Assembly: GCA_031272705.1 (NCBI GenBank)
Contig: JAISTG010000044.1
Location: forward strand, 16,936-80,935
Source of the DNA: Bacteroidales bacterium
GTDB lineage: Bacteria; Bacteroidota; Bacteroidia; Bacteroidales; P3
Direction: 5' to 3'
DNA length: 64,000 nucleotides
Positions 54,314-62,791 of this stretch are shown piece after piece (position 1 is the stretch's first letter; every line of letters starts with the position of its first letter). Both the position numbers and the translations under genes were made by a program. The notes below the pieces were generated by a model, which saw only the letters and a list, made by a program, of their open reading frames with translations, was not told where the DNA came from and ran no database searches.

Positions 54314-55024
54314 CTATTCCTGTCTGCCAATGAGGAATACGCTGTTTCGTTTGTGGATATTCCATTTTATTTTACGCCATTCGGCAGCCGATTTGGTGAT
54401 TATCTGTTCGGAAGGCAACATTAAATCCGTTGCAACGCAGAGAATTGTGTCGGCGTGCAGGACTTTGAGAATTGAACCCAGCAATCGGTTGTTTCGGTAG
54501 GGGGCTTCTATAAATATCTGCACCTGTCCGTCTTGTAATGCCTTGTGTTCCAATGCCTGTATCGCCTTTTCGCAATGGGAAGTCTTTGCCGGCAGATAGC
54601 CAACGAAGGCAAAATTTTGTCCGCACAAGCCTGAAGCCATCAATGCCAACATTAACGAACTCGCACCCGCCAATGGCACAACTTTAATGCGGTGTTGATG
54701 AGCCAGCCTGACCAATTGCCATCCGGGGTCGGCTACACACGGCAACCCAGCCTCACTTAACAATCCTAAGTTCTTCCCTTCGTAAATCAGTTCCAGATAT
54801 TCGTCAATACAGTCCGTATCTGTGTGTTCGTTTAACTCATAAAAAGCAATTTGGTCGAAGTTTTTGTTAAATCCGGCTTTGCGAAGAAATTTGCGAGCCG
54901 AAGATATTTCTTCCACAACAAAGCCTTCGCAGGTTTGAAGTATGGCTCCGTTAAAAAGAGGCATACAGTTATACGTTTCATTCTCCCCGATGGGCGTGGG
55001 GAAAAGGTAAAGTGTTCCGTTCAT
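54314..55024 (-). CDS. RsmI-like SAM-dependent methyltransferase
   Basis: 236 residues of the tetrapyrrole-methylase fold. GTLYLFPTPIGENETYN and LLSEAGLPCVADPGWQLVRL correspond to the SAM-binding motifs of RsmI, which 2'-O-methylates C1402 of 16S rRNA. It lacks the RsmI C-terminal HTH extension, as in many Bacteroidetes homologues, so rRNA specificity is likely but not certain. It overlaps the upstream membrane-protein gene by 4 nt. Confidence 0.85.
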   Translation of the reverse strand: MNGTLYLFPTPIGENETYNCMPLFNGAILQTCEGFVVEEISSARKFLRKAGFNKNFDQIAFYELNEHTDTDCIDEYLELIYEGKNLGLLSEAGLPCVADPGWQLVRLAHQHRIKVVPLAGASSLMLALMASGLCGQNFAFVGYLPAKTSHCEKAIQALEHKALQDGQVQIFIEAPYRNNRLLGSILKVLHADTILCVATDLMLPSEQIITKSAAEWRKIKWNIHKRNSVFLIGRQE

Positions 55025-55485
55025 ATTGCGTTTAATTTATATTTATGTTGATATATGTATATGGAATAGAAGCAAATAAAGAACAAAGCGAACATTATGT
55101 CGCCCGAACCTGCGTATCCCCCACGCAAAAGCAAGAGCGGCATCAACACAAGTGCCGATTTGGATACAAAATAGAAGAGTAAGCCCCAGATTCTGCCTTT
55201 CCACATCCGCCAAACGCCGAAAATGAGCGTTAAACTGAACAAAAACGACAACAAATACAGGATTTTTCCGTCATTAGTCAGGTTTAAAACAACTTTTTCC
55301 CTTATAAAAATCAGTTTTGAAAGCAGTCCCGACGTGTCGGACGGGGATTTCAAAATATCGTTCGCAAATATGACAACATACAAATTGAATATAGCGAAAA
55401 TAACTGCTGATAAAAGACTTACGGATAGCACAATCTTCATAAGTATCCCGCATTTGAAGTGATATAAAGGTTGTTTTTGTTTCAT
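55021..55485 (-). CDS. Four-helix membrane protein of unknown function
   Basis: 154 residues from ATG 55485; the longer frame starts upstream of the promoter at 55507. Four hydrophobic helices (IVLSVSLLSAVIFAIFNLYV, ILYLLSFLFSLTLIFGVW, LLFYFVSKSALVLMPLLLL, IMFALFFICFYSIYIY). No family recognised. Coupled by ATGA overlap to the RsmI-like gene. Confidence 0.75.
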   Translation of the reverse strand: MKQKQPLYHFKCGILMKIVLSVSLLSAVIFAIFNLYVVIFANDILKSPSDTSGLLSKLIFIREKVVLNLTNDGKILYLLSFLFSLTLIFGVWRMWKGRIWGLLFYFVSKSALVLMPLLLLRGGYAGSGDIMFALFFICFYSIYIYQHKYKLNAI

Positions 55486-55506
55486 TTTATTCTTATTTGA
55501 CAGGTG

Positions 55507-55514
55507 CAAAGGTA
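55507..55514 (-). promoter_or_regulatory. TACCTTTG -7 box, membrane protein / RsmI-like operon
   Basis: TAnnTTTG match 21 nt upstream of ATG 55485. Confidence 0.7.
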
Positions 55515-55628
55515 CAAATTTTGTGATAAAGTACAAAATTTGCATCAAAAAGTACCGATTTTTGTTTTGAGAACGTGGAGAAAAATCTCTTTTGTAACCG
55601 ATTGATTTTCAGAAGTCGGCGTTTCCGT

Positions 55629-55672
55629 AAAAAAAGTCCCGAGAAAAATAAATTTATCTCGGGACTTTTTTT
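55629..55672. terminator. Strong symmetrical terminator hairpin
   Basis: AAAAAAGTCCCGAGA pairs with TCTCGGGACTTTTTTT around an AT loop. It is next to the family F array and could stop transcription from either side. Confidence 0.8.
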
Positions 55673-55677
55673 AACAA

Positions 55678-55812
55678 CTCCCCGACTTATTCGAATAACT
55701 CCCCGACTTATTCGAATAACTCCCCGACTTATTCGAACAACTCCCCGACTTATTCAAACAACTCCCCGAGTTATTCAAATAACTCCCCGACTTATTCAAA
55801 TAACTCCCGATT
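55678..55812. repeat. Family F phased repeat array, 21-bp period
   Basis: Six consecutive units of CTCCCCGACTTATTCGAATAA type starting at 55678, 55699, 55720, 55741, 55762 and 55783, plus a truncated unit at 55804. Variation is limited to a few positions (G/A in TTCGAA, T/C in AATAA). Confidence 0.93.
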
Positions 55813-55824
55813 TGGATATTTTTA

Positions 55825-57063
55825 CTACAAAAATTCTATGAGCGAAAGCCGTTCCGGTGCAAAAATTTCGCAGGCTACCCGTTGTAACTCTTCGGCTGAA
55901 ATGCTGTCAATCAGCCTGTAAGTGTCGCGAAGCGTCTCTATGCGTCCGTAATTGAGCATTGATTTTGCCATAGCCAGCATTTCGTTTTGATTAGAGTCAA
56001 ACTGAATTGCCAACTGCCCCTTTAATTGTTGTTTATACTGGGAAAAAGTTTTGGTTTTCAGGGGTTTGGACATCAATAACGCAAGTTCCGTCCTAATCAA
56101 ATCCAGCGTTCTGTCAATATATTTGGGGTCTGTACCGGCATAAACGGCGAACAGACCGCTGTCGGAGTAGGGTATGTAATTGGATTCCAGCGAGTAAGTA
56201 AAGCCATACTTCTCTCTGATGTGCATATTGAGCAGAGAATTCATAGCACCCCCACCAAGAATGTTGTTAAGCAGCGAAAAAGCCATACGATACGGCGAAT
56301 TGTAATCATAAGCCACCGTACCAATCACAGCATGAGCCTGATAGGTGCCATGATGCTCAATCTTTGTTTGCGGAACACAGGTTTTGAAGGGGCGTTTCGT
56401 GCGTTTGCCGCTCTTAAAAGCCGCAGTACCAAAGTATTTCTCGCATAACCCGAACCATAAATCGCAGTTCATATTGCCGACACAGGCGATGGTCATCATA
56501 TCTGTGGCGTATGTCCTGTCTATAAACCGCTTTACGTCTGCGGAAGTGAAGGATTGAATGCGGGAAGGCGTGCCAAGTATTTGTTTTCCAAGGGGATGAT
56601 TCCCGAAAATCAACTGTTCGAAGTCGTCAACTATCTGTTCCGCCGGCGAATCTCGGTAAGCATTTATTTCATCCGTGATAACCGATTTTTCTTTCTCTAT
56701 TTCCTTCTCGGGAAACTGCGAATGGAACACAATATCAGCCATTAAGTCCAAAACTCTCTCGTTATACTCATCAAGAAACGAAGCATAGATACAGGTTTCC
56801 TCCTTTGTGGTATAAGCATTCAGTTCCCCGCCAACGCCATCTATGCGATTGAGAATGTGAAACGCCTTCCGCTTCAACGTACCCTTGAAGATGCAGTGTT
56901 CAATGAAGTGTGCCATACCGTTTTCCTTCGTTTGCTCGTCTCTGGTGCCAGCATTTATCATTATACCGCAGTGAGCGACAGGCGAATTCGTGTGTCTATG
57001 AACTAATTGTATGCCATTGGCAAGCGTATGTCGGGAGTAAGGTAAATCAGTCTCTATTGTCAT
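55825..57063 (-). CDS. M16-family zinc peptidase
   Basis: 412 residues. The inverted zinc motif HxxEH is complete: His52, Glu55, His56 in GMAHFIEHCIFKGT, with Glu132 as third ligand (VITDEINAYRDSP). The C-terminal half is the usual inactive M16 domain. No signal peptide, so it is probably cytosolic and degrades peptides or processes a precursor. Last gene of an operon with an O-methyltransferase and an MFS transporter. Confidence 0.9.
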   Translation of the reverse strand: MTIETDLPYSRHTLANGIQLVHRHTNSPVAHCGIMINAGTRDEQTKENGMAHFIEHCIFKGTLKRKAFHILNRIDGVGGELNAYTTKEETCIYASFLDEYNERVLDLMADIVFHSQFPEKEIEKEKSVITDEINAYRDSPAEQIVDDFEQLIFGNHPLGKQILGTPSRIQSFTSADVKRFIDRTYATDMMTIACVGNMNCDLWFGLCEKYFGTAAFKSGKRTKRPFKTCVPQTKIEHHGTYQAHAVIGTVAYDYNSPYRMAFSLLNNILGGGAMNSLLNMHIREKYGFTYSLESNYIPYSDSGLFAVYAGTDPKYIDRTLDLIRTELALLMSKPLKTKTFSQYKQQLKGQLAIQFDSNQNEMLAMAKSMLNYGRIETLRDTYRLIDSISAEELQRVACEIFAPERLSLIEFL

Positions 57064-57076
57064 ATATTAAGTCTTG

Positions 57077-57730
57077 TTATTTTTTTCTCGCAACCATCAA
57101 TCCGTCACGCAAAGGCACGATTACGTTTTCCATTTGCTCATCTGCGGATACCAAAGCGTTGAATGCTCTTATTGCCTGTGTCTCTTTGTCTTTGGCATCC
57201 GCCAGAGCAACTTTTCCATACCAGAGAACATTGTCCGCAATCAGCAGTCCGCCGTGTTTAAGCAGGGGTTTGCACAAAGAATAATACTGACCGTATGCAG
57301 CCTTATCGGCATCCATAAACACAATATCAAACTCCGTGTCAAGGGTTGGAAGTATCTCAAGAGCGTTTCCAATGTGCAGTTTAACTTTTCCCGTCAATCC
57401 GTTCTCTTGAAAGACCTTTTGAAGAAATTCTTCCAGTTCTTCGTCGCGTTCAATGGTGTGAATAATTCCTCCATCCGCCAGACCGTCCGCCAGACACAGC
57501 GTTGCATAACCCGTAAACGTCCCTATCTCAAGCACCTTTGAGGGTTTGATAAGATGAGAAAGGATTTTGAGAAAAGTACCCTGCCTGTTACCGCTCAGCA
57601 TTCGGGGTTTGAGACATCGTAAATGCGTTTGACGGTCTAATTCTGCCAGATTAGCCGCCTCAATGCTTACCATACTTTCACAGTACTGCTCTATACGGGG
57701 GTCAATAAAGGGATAAATTTGTTTTTCCAT
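57077..57730 (-). CDS. Class I O-methyltransferase
   Basis: 217 residues of the caffeoyl-CoA/catechol O-methyltransferase family. SAM-binding motif VLEIGTFTGYATLCLADGL, acidic loop HTIERDEELEEF and the metal/catalytic stretch FDIVFMDADKAAY with ADNVLWYGKV are all present. Substrate unknown. 8 nt after the MFS gene and 13 nt before the M16 gene. Confidence 0.88.
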   Translation of the reverse strand: MEKQIYPFIDPRIEQYCESMVSIEAANLAELDRQTHLRCLKPRMLSGNRQGTFLKILSHLIKPSKVLEIGTFTGYATLCLADGLADGGIIHTIERDEELEEFLQKVFQENGLTGKVKLHIGNALEILPTLDTEFDIVFMDADKAAYGQYYSLCKPLLKHGGLLIADNVLWYGKVALADAKDKETQAIRAFNALVSADEQMENVIVPLRDGLMVARKK

Positions 57731-57738
57731 CGTAATGT

Positions 57739-58941
57739 TTATTGCCGTCCCGCCTTATGTCCCCTCAATGCGAAGTAAAATATAAACAGATAACACGGAA
57801 GAAGTATCAGATACGGCAAATGACGGTCGTTAATGCAGGTTACCCACCAGCCATACAGCAGAGGCATCACCGCTCCTCCCGCAATAGCCATTATCAAAAA
57901 GGCAGAGCCTAACGCCGTATGCCGACCCAGTCCGTCAATAGAAAGAGGGAATATGGCAGGCCACATAACTGCGTGAGCAAAAGACAGCAATATAATGAAG
58001 AGTACCGAAGTCCAGCCCGCAGTAGCAAGAGCCAACCAAGCAAAAACAAATCCCAAAACAGCAGAATAAAGTAACGCTTTATCCTGAGCAAGTATCTTTG
58101 GCACCAAAACCAAACCCATTATGTATCCAACGGTCAATGCCACGAGGCTAAACGCACCTAATTTCGGCGCAACCTCCTTTGCAATTCCCTGACTCTCGGC
58201 ATATAACCCCAGAGTGTCAATTGCAATCACCTCAACCCCAACATATAAGAACAGAGCCGCAATCCCAAGCCACAGATGCGGGATACGATATATTGAACGC
58301 CTGTTTGAATTATGGTCGGTTGGGGTTTCATCGGTATTAACCTGCGGAAGATGAGCAAATTTTATCGTTATGGCAACTCCAACCAAAGCAACCGCCATTA
58401 TAATATAAGGTGTCACCAAACGCTGAGGAAGCAATGCAGGTGCCACATCCCGATAATCCGAGAGTAAAACCGCACCTAATCCCAATATACCAACGATTCC
58501 CGCTATCTTATTGAACAATCCCATTATTGACATCCGCTTTGCCGCCGACTCAATCGGTCCAAGAATGCTTACATACGGATTTACAGCCGTTTGTAATAAC
58601 GATAGACCCGTACCCATCACGAAAAGACTCACAAGAAACAGCATATAACTGCGGTCATAAGCCGCCGGAATAAAGCCCAATGCCCCTATCGCCATCACCA
58701 ACAACCCTATGGACATACCGTTGGCAAAACCCGTTTTCTTCAAAATGAAGGAAGACGGAATCGCCATCACAAAATAAGATATGTAGAAGGCGAATGTAAC
58801 AAAATATGCCTGCGAATCGCTTAACGAACACGCCGTTTTGAGAAAAGGGATCAGTAAGGAATTTAACCAGGTTACGAACCCAAAGATAAAATACAGCACT
58901 CCAATGATACAGAGGCTAAAAATGTAGTTTGGTTTTTTCAT
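57739..58941 (-). CDS. MFS sugar permease, FucP/GluP type
   Basis: 400 residues with 12 helices. The N-terminus YFIFGFVTWLNSLLIPFLK and the segment GTGLSLLQTAVNPYVSILGP are characteristic of the fucose permease / glucose-galactose transporter group of H+-symporters. ATG 58941 is chosen over a start 32 codons upstream because the promoter at 58974 lies between. The sugar is not determined. Confidence 0.88.
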   Translation of the reverse strand: MKKPNYIFSLCIIGVLYFIFGFVTWLNSLLIPFLKTACSLSDSQAYFVTFAFYISYFVMAIPSSFILKKTGFANGMSIGLLVMAIGALGFIPAAYDRSYMLFLVSLFVMGTGLSLLQTAVNPYVSILGPIESAAKRMSIMGLFNKIAGIVGILGLGAVLLSDYRDVAPALLPQRLVTPYIIMAVALVGVAITIKFAHLPQVNTDETPTDHNSNRRSIYRIPHLWLGIAALFLYVGVEVIAIDTLGLYAESQGIAKEVAPKLGAFSLVALTVGYIMGLVLVPKILAQDKALLYSAVLGFVFAWLALATAGWTSVLFIILLSFAHAVMWPAIFPLSIDGLGRHTALGSAFLIMAIAGGAVMPLLYGWWVTCINDRHLPYLILLPCYLFIFYFALRGHKAGRQ

Positions 58942-58973
58942 TTTAATTACTTTTTTTTGTTGTTTTGAAGGGG

Positions 58974-58981
58974 CAAAAGTA
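58974..58981 (-). promoter_or_regulatory. TACTTTTG -7 box, MFS-OMT-M16 operon
   Basis: Consensus box 32 nt upstream of ATG 58941. Confidence 0.7.
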
Positions 58982-59023
58982 CGCAAAATTTTCATATTAT
59001 GACACCTTATATATATAAGGAGT

Positions 59024-59242
59024 GATTCCGTTTTCACGAAACCTAGGTTTTATTTTTTTAGAACCTAGGTTTCAATTTCACGAAACCTAGGTTTCATTTT
59101 TTTAGAACCTAGGTTTCACGAGTCCCGAAACCTAGGTTTTATTTTTTTAGAACCTAGGTTTTATTTTTTTAGAACCTAGGTTTCATTTTTTTAGAACCTA
59201 GGTTTCATTTTCGTGAAACCTAGGTTTCGTGAAAACGGAATC
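59024..59242. repeat. Family B array bounded by 27-bp inverted repeats
   Basis: Nine CCTAGG sites at 59042, 59064, 59086, 59108, 59131, 59153, 59175, 59197 and 59219: 22-bp steps with a single 23-bp step at the CACGAGTCCCG spacer, the same exception as at 10405-10428. The ends (59024-59050 and 59216-59242) are perfect 27-bp inverted repeats starting GATTCCGTTTTCACG. Lies between the divergent MFS and tsaE promoters. Confidence 0.93.
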
Positions 59243-59254
59243 GGAAAAAATGTG

Positions 59255-59262
59255 TATTTTTG
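59255..59262 (+). promoter_or_regulatory. TATTTTTG -7 box, tsaE
   Basis: TAnnTTTG match 30 nt upstream of the start at 59293. Confidence 0.65.
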
Positions 59263-59292
59263 CCCCGTATCAACATAATATAAGGTGTATCA

Positions 59293-59712
59293 ATGAAAAC
59301 ATATAATGCTAAGAAGGTTACGGACTTACGTACCGTTGCAACGAAACTCCTTGCCGATTTTCCAAACGACCGCATCTTCGCTTTCGAAGGGGTTATGGGA
59401 GCAGGGAAAACCGCTATAATCAAGGCGTTATGCGATGTGCTTGGTGTGGAAGGAGAGGTTACTTCGCCGACTTTTGCCATTGTAAATACGTATCGGGCTA
59501 TTGACGCGGCGGTTTATCATTTTGACTTCTACAGAATAGAGCAAGACACTGAGGCTATGGACATTGGCTTTGAGGAATACCTCTCCGACGGCAATTATTG
59601 CCTGATTGAATGGGTTGAAAAGGTGCAGCGTCTTATGCCTTCCCGCTATGTACGTGTTGAAATCAAGGAGCGGCTCGACGGAAGCCGAGACCTTATCGCT
59701 CAAAGGCTATAA
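59293..59712 (+). CDS. tsaE: TsaE ATPase of the t6A tRNA-modification complex
   Basis: Works with TsaB and TsaD to put threonylcarbamoyl on A37 of ANN-decoding tRNAs. 139 residues with Walker A GVMGAGKT (33-40), the TSPTFAIVNTY loop, YHFDFYRIE and LIEWVEK. Its last 6 nt overlap the convergent NUDIX gene. Confidence 0.93.
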   Translation: MKTYNAKKVTDLRTVATKLLADFPNDRIFAFEGVMGAGKTAIIKALCDVLGVEGEVTSPTFAIVNTYRAIDAAVYHFDFYRIEQDTEAMDIGFEEYLSDGNYCLIEWVEKVQRLMPSRYVRVEIKERLDGSRDLIAQRL

Positions 59713-60342
59713 GCCCGAAATCATAACCCGCATCAACTCCCGTATATTGGGATACGTGTTCATCAATACCTCGTTCAGTTCCAACGGATTGACCCAACGT
59801 ATATCCGTAATGCCTTCTTCCGCTTGCGGTTTGAAGACACAGTCCGTCGATTCCATTCTATACCACGCCGTTTGCTTTAATTCCCACCGTCCGTTCATAA
59901 AGTAGTAATGGTAAGTGAGGTATGGCTCTTGCGAAACGATTTTCCCGGAAATTCCTGTCTCTTCCTGCACTTCTCTAATCGCCGCAGTGCTGTCGGTTTC
60001 TCCGTTCTCTACGTGTCCCTTGGGCAAATCCCAGACTCCATCACGAAATATGAACAAAATTTCTTCGCTGTTACATTTTTTTACTACCCCACCTGCTGCC
60101 TTCACAAAGAAAAAACATGACAACAGATGCTCAAAAACTTTTTTCAAATTTTGTTTATCTGTAATAAAAAAAATGTTTTGTTTATGTGATTTCAGACCCC
60201 AAAAAGACGAAATGTCGGTCAATTTTTCCCAATCTTTATCACATTCTATTACAATGGATTCTCCATATTTTTTTACTTCATTTGGAGAATTTGTTACAAC
60301 AATCCTGTTGTATTTACCGAAAATTGTGTACTTTTGCACCAT
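59707..60342 (-). CDS. NUDIX hydrolase with N-terminal extension
   Basis: 211 residues. The Nudix box GHVENGETDSTAAIREVQEE followed by TGI (GX5EX7REUXEEXGU) is intact near residue 120. Residues 1-80 form an extra domain usual in Bacteroidetes homologues. Substrate unknown. The best start (MVQKYTIFGKYNRIVV) is ATG 60342, whose codon overlaps the pyrE start codon on the other strand (CATG), so its promoter must lie inside pyrE. No convincing -7 box for it was found there. Confidence 0.85.
   Translation of the reverse strand: MVQKYTIFGKYNRIVVTNSPNEVKKYGESIVIECDKDWEKLTDISSFWGLKSHKQNIFFITDKQNLKKVFEHLLSCFFFVKAAGGVVKKCNSEEILFIFRDGVWDLPKGHVENGETDSTAAIREVQEETGISGKIVSQEPYLTYHYYFMNGRWELKQTAWYRMESTDCVFKPQAEEGITDIRWVNPLELNEVLMNTYPNIRELMRVMISGL
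60329..60336 (+). promoter_or_regulatory. TACTTTTG -7 box abutting the pyrE start
   Basis: The box lies inside the NUDIX coding sequence and ends 4 nt before the pyrE ATG, so the pyrE transcript should be leaderless or nearly so. Confidence 0.7.
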
Positions 60343-60991
60343 GATTACTAATAATGATATTGCGATACAAACCGCTAAATTCCTTTTGCAAATTAAAGCA
60401 ATTAAATTGAATAATGCAAATCCCTTCACTTGGGCATCGGGAAGAAAAAGCCCGATTTACTGTGATAACAGGATAACTTTATCCTATCCCGAAATAAGAA
60501 CTTTCTTGCGTCAGCAGTTTGTTGCCATCGTTAATGACATTTTTGCGGAAGCGGATGTTATTGCCGGCGTTGCAACAGGCGCTATAGCACAGGGAGTTTT
60601 GGTTGCTCAGGATTTAGGTAAGCCGTTTGTGTATGTGCGTCCTGAGGAAAAGAAACACGGACTGCACAACAGAATAGAAGGAATCGTGCAAAGGGGACAA
60701 AGTGTTGTTGTTATTGAAGACTTGGTTTCAACGGGTAAAAGCAGTTTGCAGGCTGTTGAAGCGTTAAGAGAGCAGGGCTGTTATGTGAAAGGAATGGCAG
60801 CCATATTTACTTATGGACTTGAAGTTGCCGATAAGGCATTTAAGGATGCTCAAATAGAATTAACTACTATCACGGATTATGATACTCTTATTGCAACCGC
60901 GATAAATGAACATTACATAAACGATAACGAGATAGACTCTTTACGTTTATGGAGGTTGGATCCGGAAAAATGGTCGGAGAACAGAATGTAG
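60341..60991 (+). CDS. pyrE: Orotate phosphoribosyltransferase
   Basis: Makes OMP from orotate and PRPP in pyrimidine synthesis. 216 residues: KAIKLNNANPFTWASGRKSP, CDNRITLSYPEIR, GVATGAIAQGVLVA and the PRPP motif VVVIEDLVSTGKSS. ATG 60341 follows the promoter directly and fits the family N-terminus; the longer open frame upstream is antisense to the NUDIX gene. Followed 3 nt later by an SRPBCC gene. Confidence 0.94.
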   Translation: MITNNDIAIQTAKFLLQIKAIKLNNANPFTWASGRKSPIYCDNRITLSYPEIRTFLRQQFVAIVNDIFAEADVIAGVATGAIAQGVLVAQDLGKPFVYVRPEEKKHGLHNRIEGIVQRGQSVVVIEDLVSTGKSSLQAVEALREQGCYVKGMAAIFTYGLEVADKAFKDAQIELTTITDYDTLIATAINEHYINDNEIDSLRLWRLDPEKWSENRM

Positions 60992-60994
60992 CCA

Positions 60995-61408
60995 ATGATG
61001 AAAGTAGAGAGTAAAACCGTTGATATAGCGAAGTCGGACAAGGAAATATTTGATTTTCTTACCGATTTCACGCATTTTTCCTTGCTTTTGCCTGACAAGG
61101 TTGAGAATTGGAAAGCAACAAAGGACAGTTGCAGTTTTACCGTCAAGGGTTTGAGTGATTTCGGAATGCGAATCACCGATACAAAACCTTATTCTATGAT
61201 AACCATAGCGAATGATGAACAGATTAAAATGCCCGTTAAATTTATCTTTAACTGGAATCTGACTTCGCAAACGAGCAATGGTTGCAGTGTAACGGCGTGT
61301 TTCAACCTTGATGTCAATCCTATGATGGCTATGATGATAAAAAAGCCGCTTGAAGAGTTCGTTAATGCTCTCACAAGCAAGTTGAAAGAACGTATGGAAG
61401 CCAATTAG
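60995..61408 (+). CDS. SRPBCC/START-like ligand-binding protein
   Basis: 137 residues, no signal peptide. Helix-grip fold pattern: VDIAKSDKEIFDFLTDFTHF, SCSFTVKGLSDFGMRITDTK and a long C-terminal helix (MMIKKPLEEFVNALTSKLKE). Probably binds a small hydrophobic ligand or acts as a coupling factor; no ligand can be named. Co-transcribed with pyrE. Confidence 0.85.
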   Translation: MMKVESKTVDIAKSDKEIFDFLTDFTHFSLLLPDKVENWKATKDSCSFTVKGLSDFGMRITDTKPYSMITIANDEQIKMPVKFIFNWNLTSQTSNGCSVTACFNLDVNPMMAMMIKKPLEEFVNALTSKLKERMEAN

Positions 61409-61412
61409 CGTC

Positions 61413-62210
61413 CTATCCCAAAGCAACGTCAAGTATCATCATTAAAAGGAAACCGACCATTACTGCAATGGTGCCGGCATTGGTATGTTTGCCGATGTGG
61501 GATTCGGGTATAAGTTCCTCAACCACAACATACATCATAGCCCCTGCCGCAAACGCTAACAGATAAGGCATAAAGGGAGCAATGAAACCCGCAATGAGAA
61601 CCATCAACAAGCCGAAAACAGGCTCTACAATCCCCGATAACATTCCCATAACGAAGGCTTTACGTGTGCTTTTCCCTTCCTGTCGCAACGGAAGCGAAAC
61701 TGCCGCTCCCTCAGGGAAGTTCTGTATGCCTATACCCAACGCAAGTGCCACTGCTGCAAAGTATAACGACGTGTCGGCAGGATTCTGTGCCGCTAAAGCG
61801 AAACTTAAACCTACCGCCATACCCTCAGGAATGTTGTGAAGCGTAATTGCAAACATCAGAAGCGTAGAGCGTTTCATTGAAGAGTGAGGTCCTTCAAGCA
61901 AATTGGCGTTTGGATGCAGGTGAGGTATTGCTCGGTCAAGCCCGAAAAGGAAAAGAACGCCGCAAACAAAACCAATAGCAGACGGAAGCCACTCTATATC
62001 ACCACTTTCCTTTGCTATATCAATAGCAGGAACAAGCAAGCCAAAGACCGATGCCGCAATCATAACACCAGCCGCAAAGCCCAGAAAAAGAGTTTGAAAG
62101 ATTGGTTTTGTCTTTTTACGAAAGAAAAACACCATAGCCGCTCCCAGAGTGGTCATTGCAAAAATAAATCCCGTACCACCAAGAACCCATATAAGTTGTT
62201 GAAATTCCAT
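61413..62210 (-). CDS. ZIP-family metal transporter
   Basis: 265 residues, eight predicted helices. The metal-binding signatures of helices IV and V are present (LHNIPEGMAVGLSFAL; IGIQNFPEGAAVSLPL), and a His-containing loop (IPHLHPNANLLEGPHSS) precedes them. Probably takes up zinc or another divalent metal. The start MEFQQLIWVLGGTGF is used; the frame is open 30 codons further, beyond the promoter at 62244. Confidence 0.9.
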   Translation of the reverse strand: MEFQQLIWVLGGTGFIFAMTTLGAAMVFFFRKKTKPIFQTLFLGFAAGVMIAASVFGLLVPAIDIAKESGDIEWLPSAIGFVCGVLFLFGLDRAIPHLHPNANLLEGPHSSMKRSTLLMFAITLHNIPEGMAVGLSFALAAQNPADTSLYFAAVALALGIGIQNFPEGAAVSLPLRQEGKSTRKAFVMGMLSGIVEPVFGLLMVLIAGFIAPFMPYLLAFAAGAMMYVVVEELIPESHIGKHTNAGTIAVMVGFLLMMILDVALG

Positions 62211-62243
62211 AAATTTGTTTCTTTTTTTGAATGTTTTAGATGG

Positions 62244-62251
62244 CAAAAATA
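62244..62251 (-). promoter_or_regulatory. TATTTTTG -7 box, ZIP transporter
   Basis: TAnnTTTG match about 33 nt upstream of the chosen start. Confidence 0.6.
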
Positions 62252-62323
62252 GTAATTTTTTACGTGATAAGAAGTCATTGCATAACAGATTGATTATCAC
62301 AAAATCAAATAAGGCTTTCCTGA

Positions 62324-62415
62324 AACTTGATTCCGGCGTTCTATAATCAAATTTCAGCGTTCTATAATTTGATTATAGAACGCTGGAATTTGATTATAAT
62401 TTTTTAGAATTTGAT
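62324..62415. repeat. Family A array with orientation flips in exact register
   Basis: Cores at 62324 (inverted), 62345 (forward), 62366, 62387 and 62408 (inverted), every step 21 bp. The flip forms CAGCGTTCTATAAT/ATTATAGAACGCTG, a 14-bp stem with a 3-nt loop. The rest of the gap to the lipoprotein promoter (62416-62730) shows nothing recognisable. Confidence 0.9.
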
Positions 62416-62735
62416 TCTACTAAAACCAAACGAAATTGAGTTATTTTGAAAGCATTTTTTCATACTTTCTTTGCTCATTTCCATTGCATAGATGGCTTTT
62501 CCGTGGAGACCAAGTTTTTCTTAATTTAATTGGATAAACGAATTACGTTGTTGTATGCAAGTGAGCAAAGTAAAAAGTCAAAAAAGAGAAAAATGAATTG
62601 AGATTTTGTGATTTTGGATGTAAAATATGCTGTTATGGAAGCAAAAGATGAAAAAATATAGCATTGATTTACAATGACTTAATAAAAAAAATATATTTTT
62701 TTTACTTTTTTTGCATCAACTAAATAAAAAAGTTG

Positions 62736-62743
62736 TATCTTTG
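62736..62743 (+). promoter_or_regulatory. TATCTTTG -7 box, small lipoprotein
   Basis: TAnnTTTG match 48 nt upstream of the start at 62792, with TTTTTTTG about 25 nt further up as a possible -33 element. Confidence 0.7.
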
Positions 62744-62791
62744 CAACGTTTAATAATTAAATAATTGTCTAATTCAAAAAATTCAAACAAA

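Noticed and set aside
55575..55841. Plus-strand gene encoding TPRLI repeats
   Set aside because: Again a by-product of a 21-bp array (family F), with a terminator hairpin inside the frame.
59024..59242. MITE or small transposable element
   Set aside because: It has 27-bp inverted ends, but no visible target-site duplication, and the interior is only family B units; kept as a repeat array.
59915..60340. N-terminal extension of pyrE
   Set aside because: It is antisense to the well-supported NUDIX gene, and the family N-terminus and promoter both place the start at 60341.
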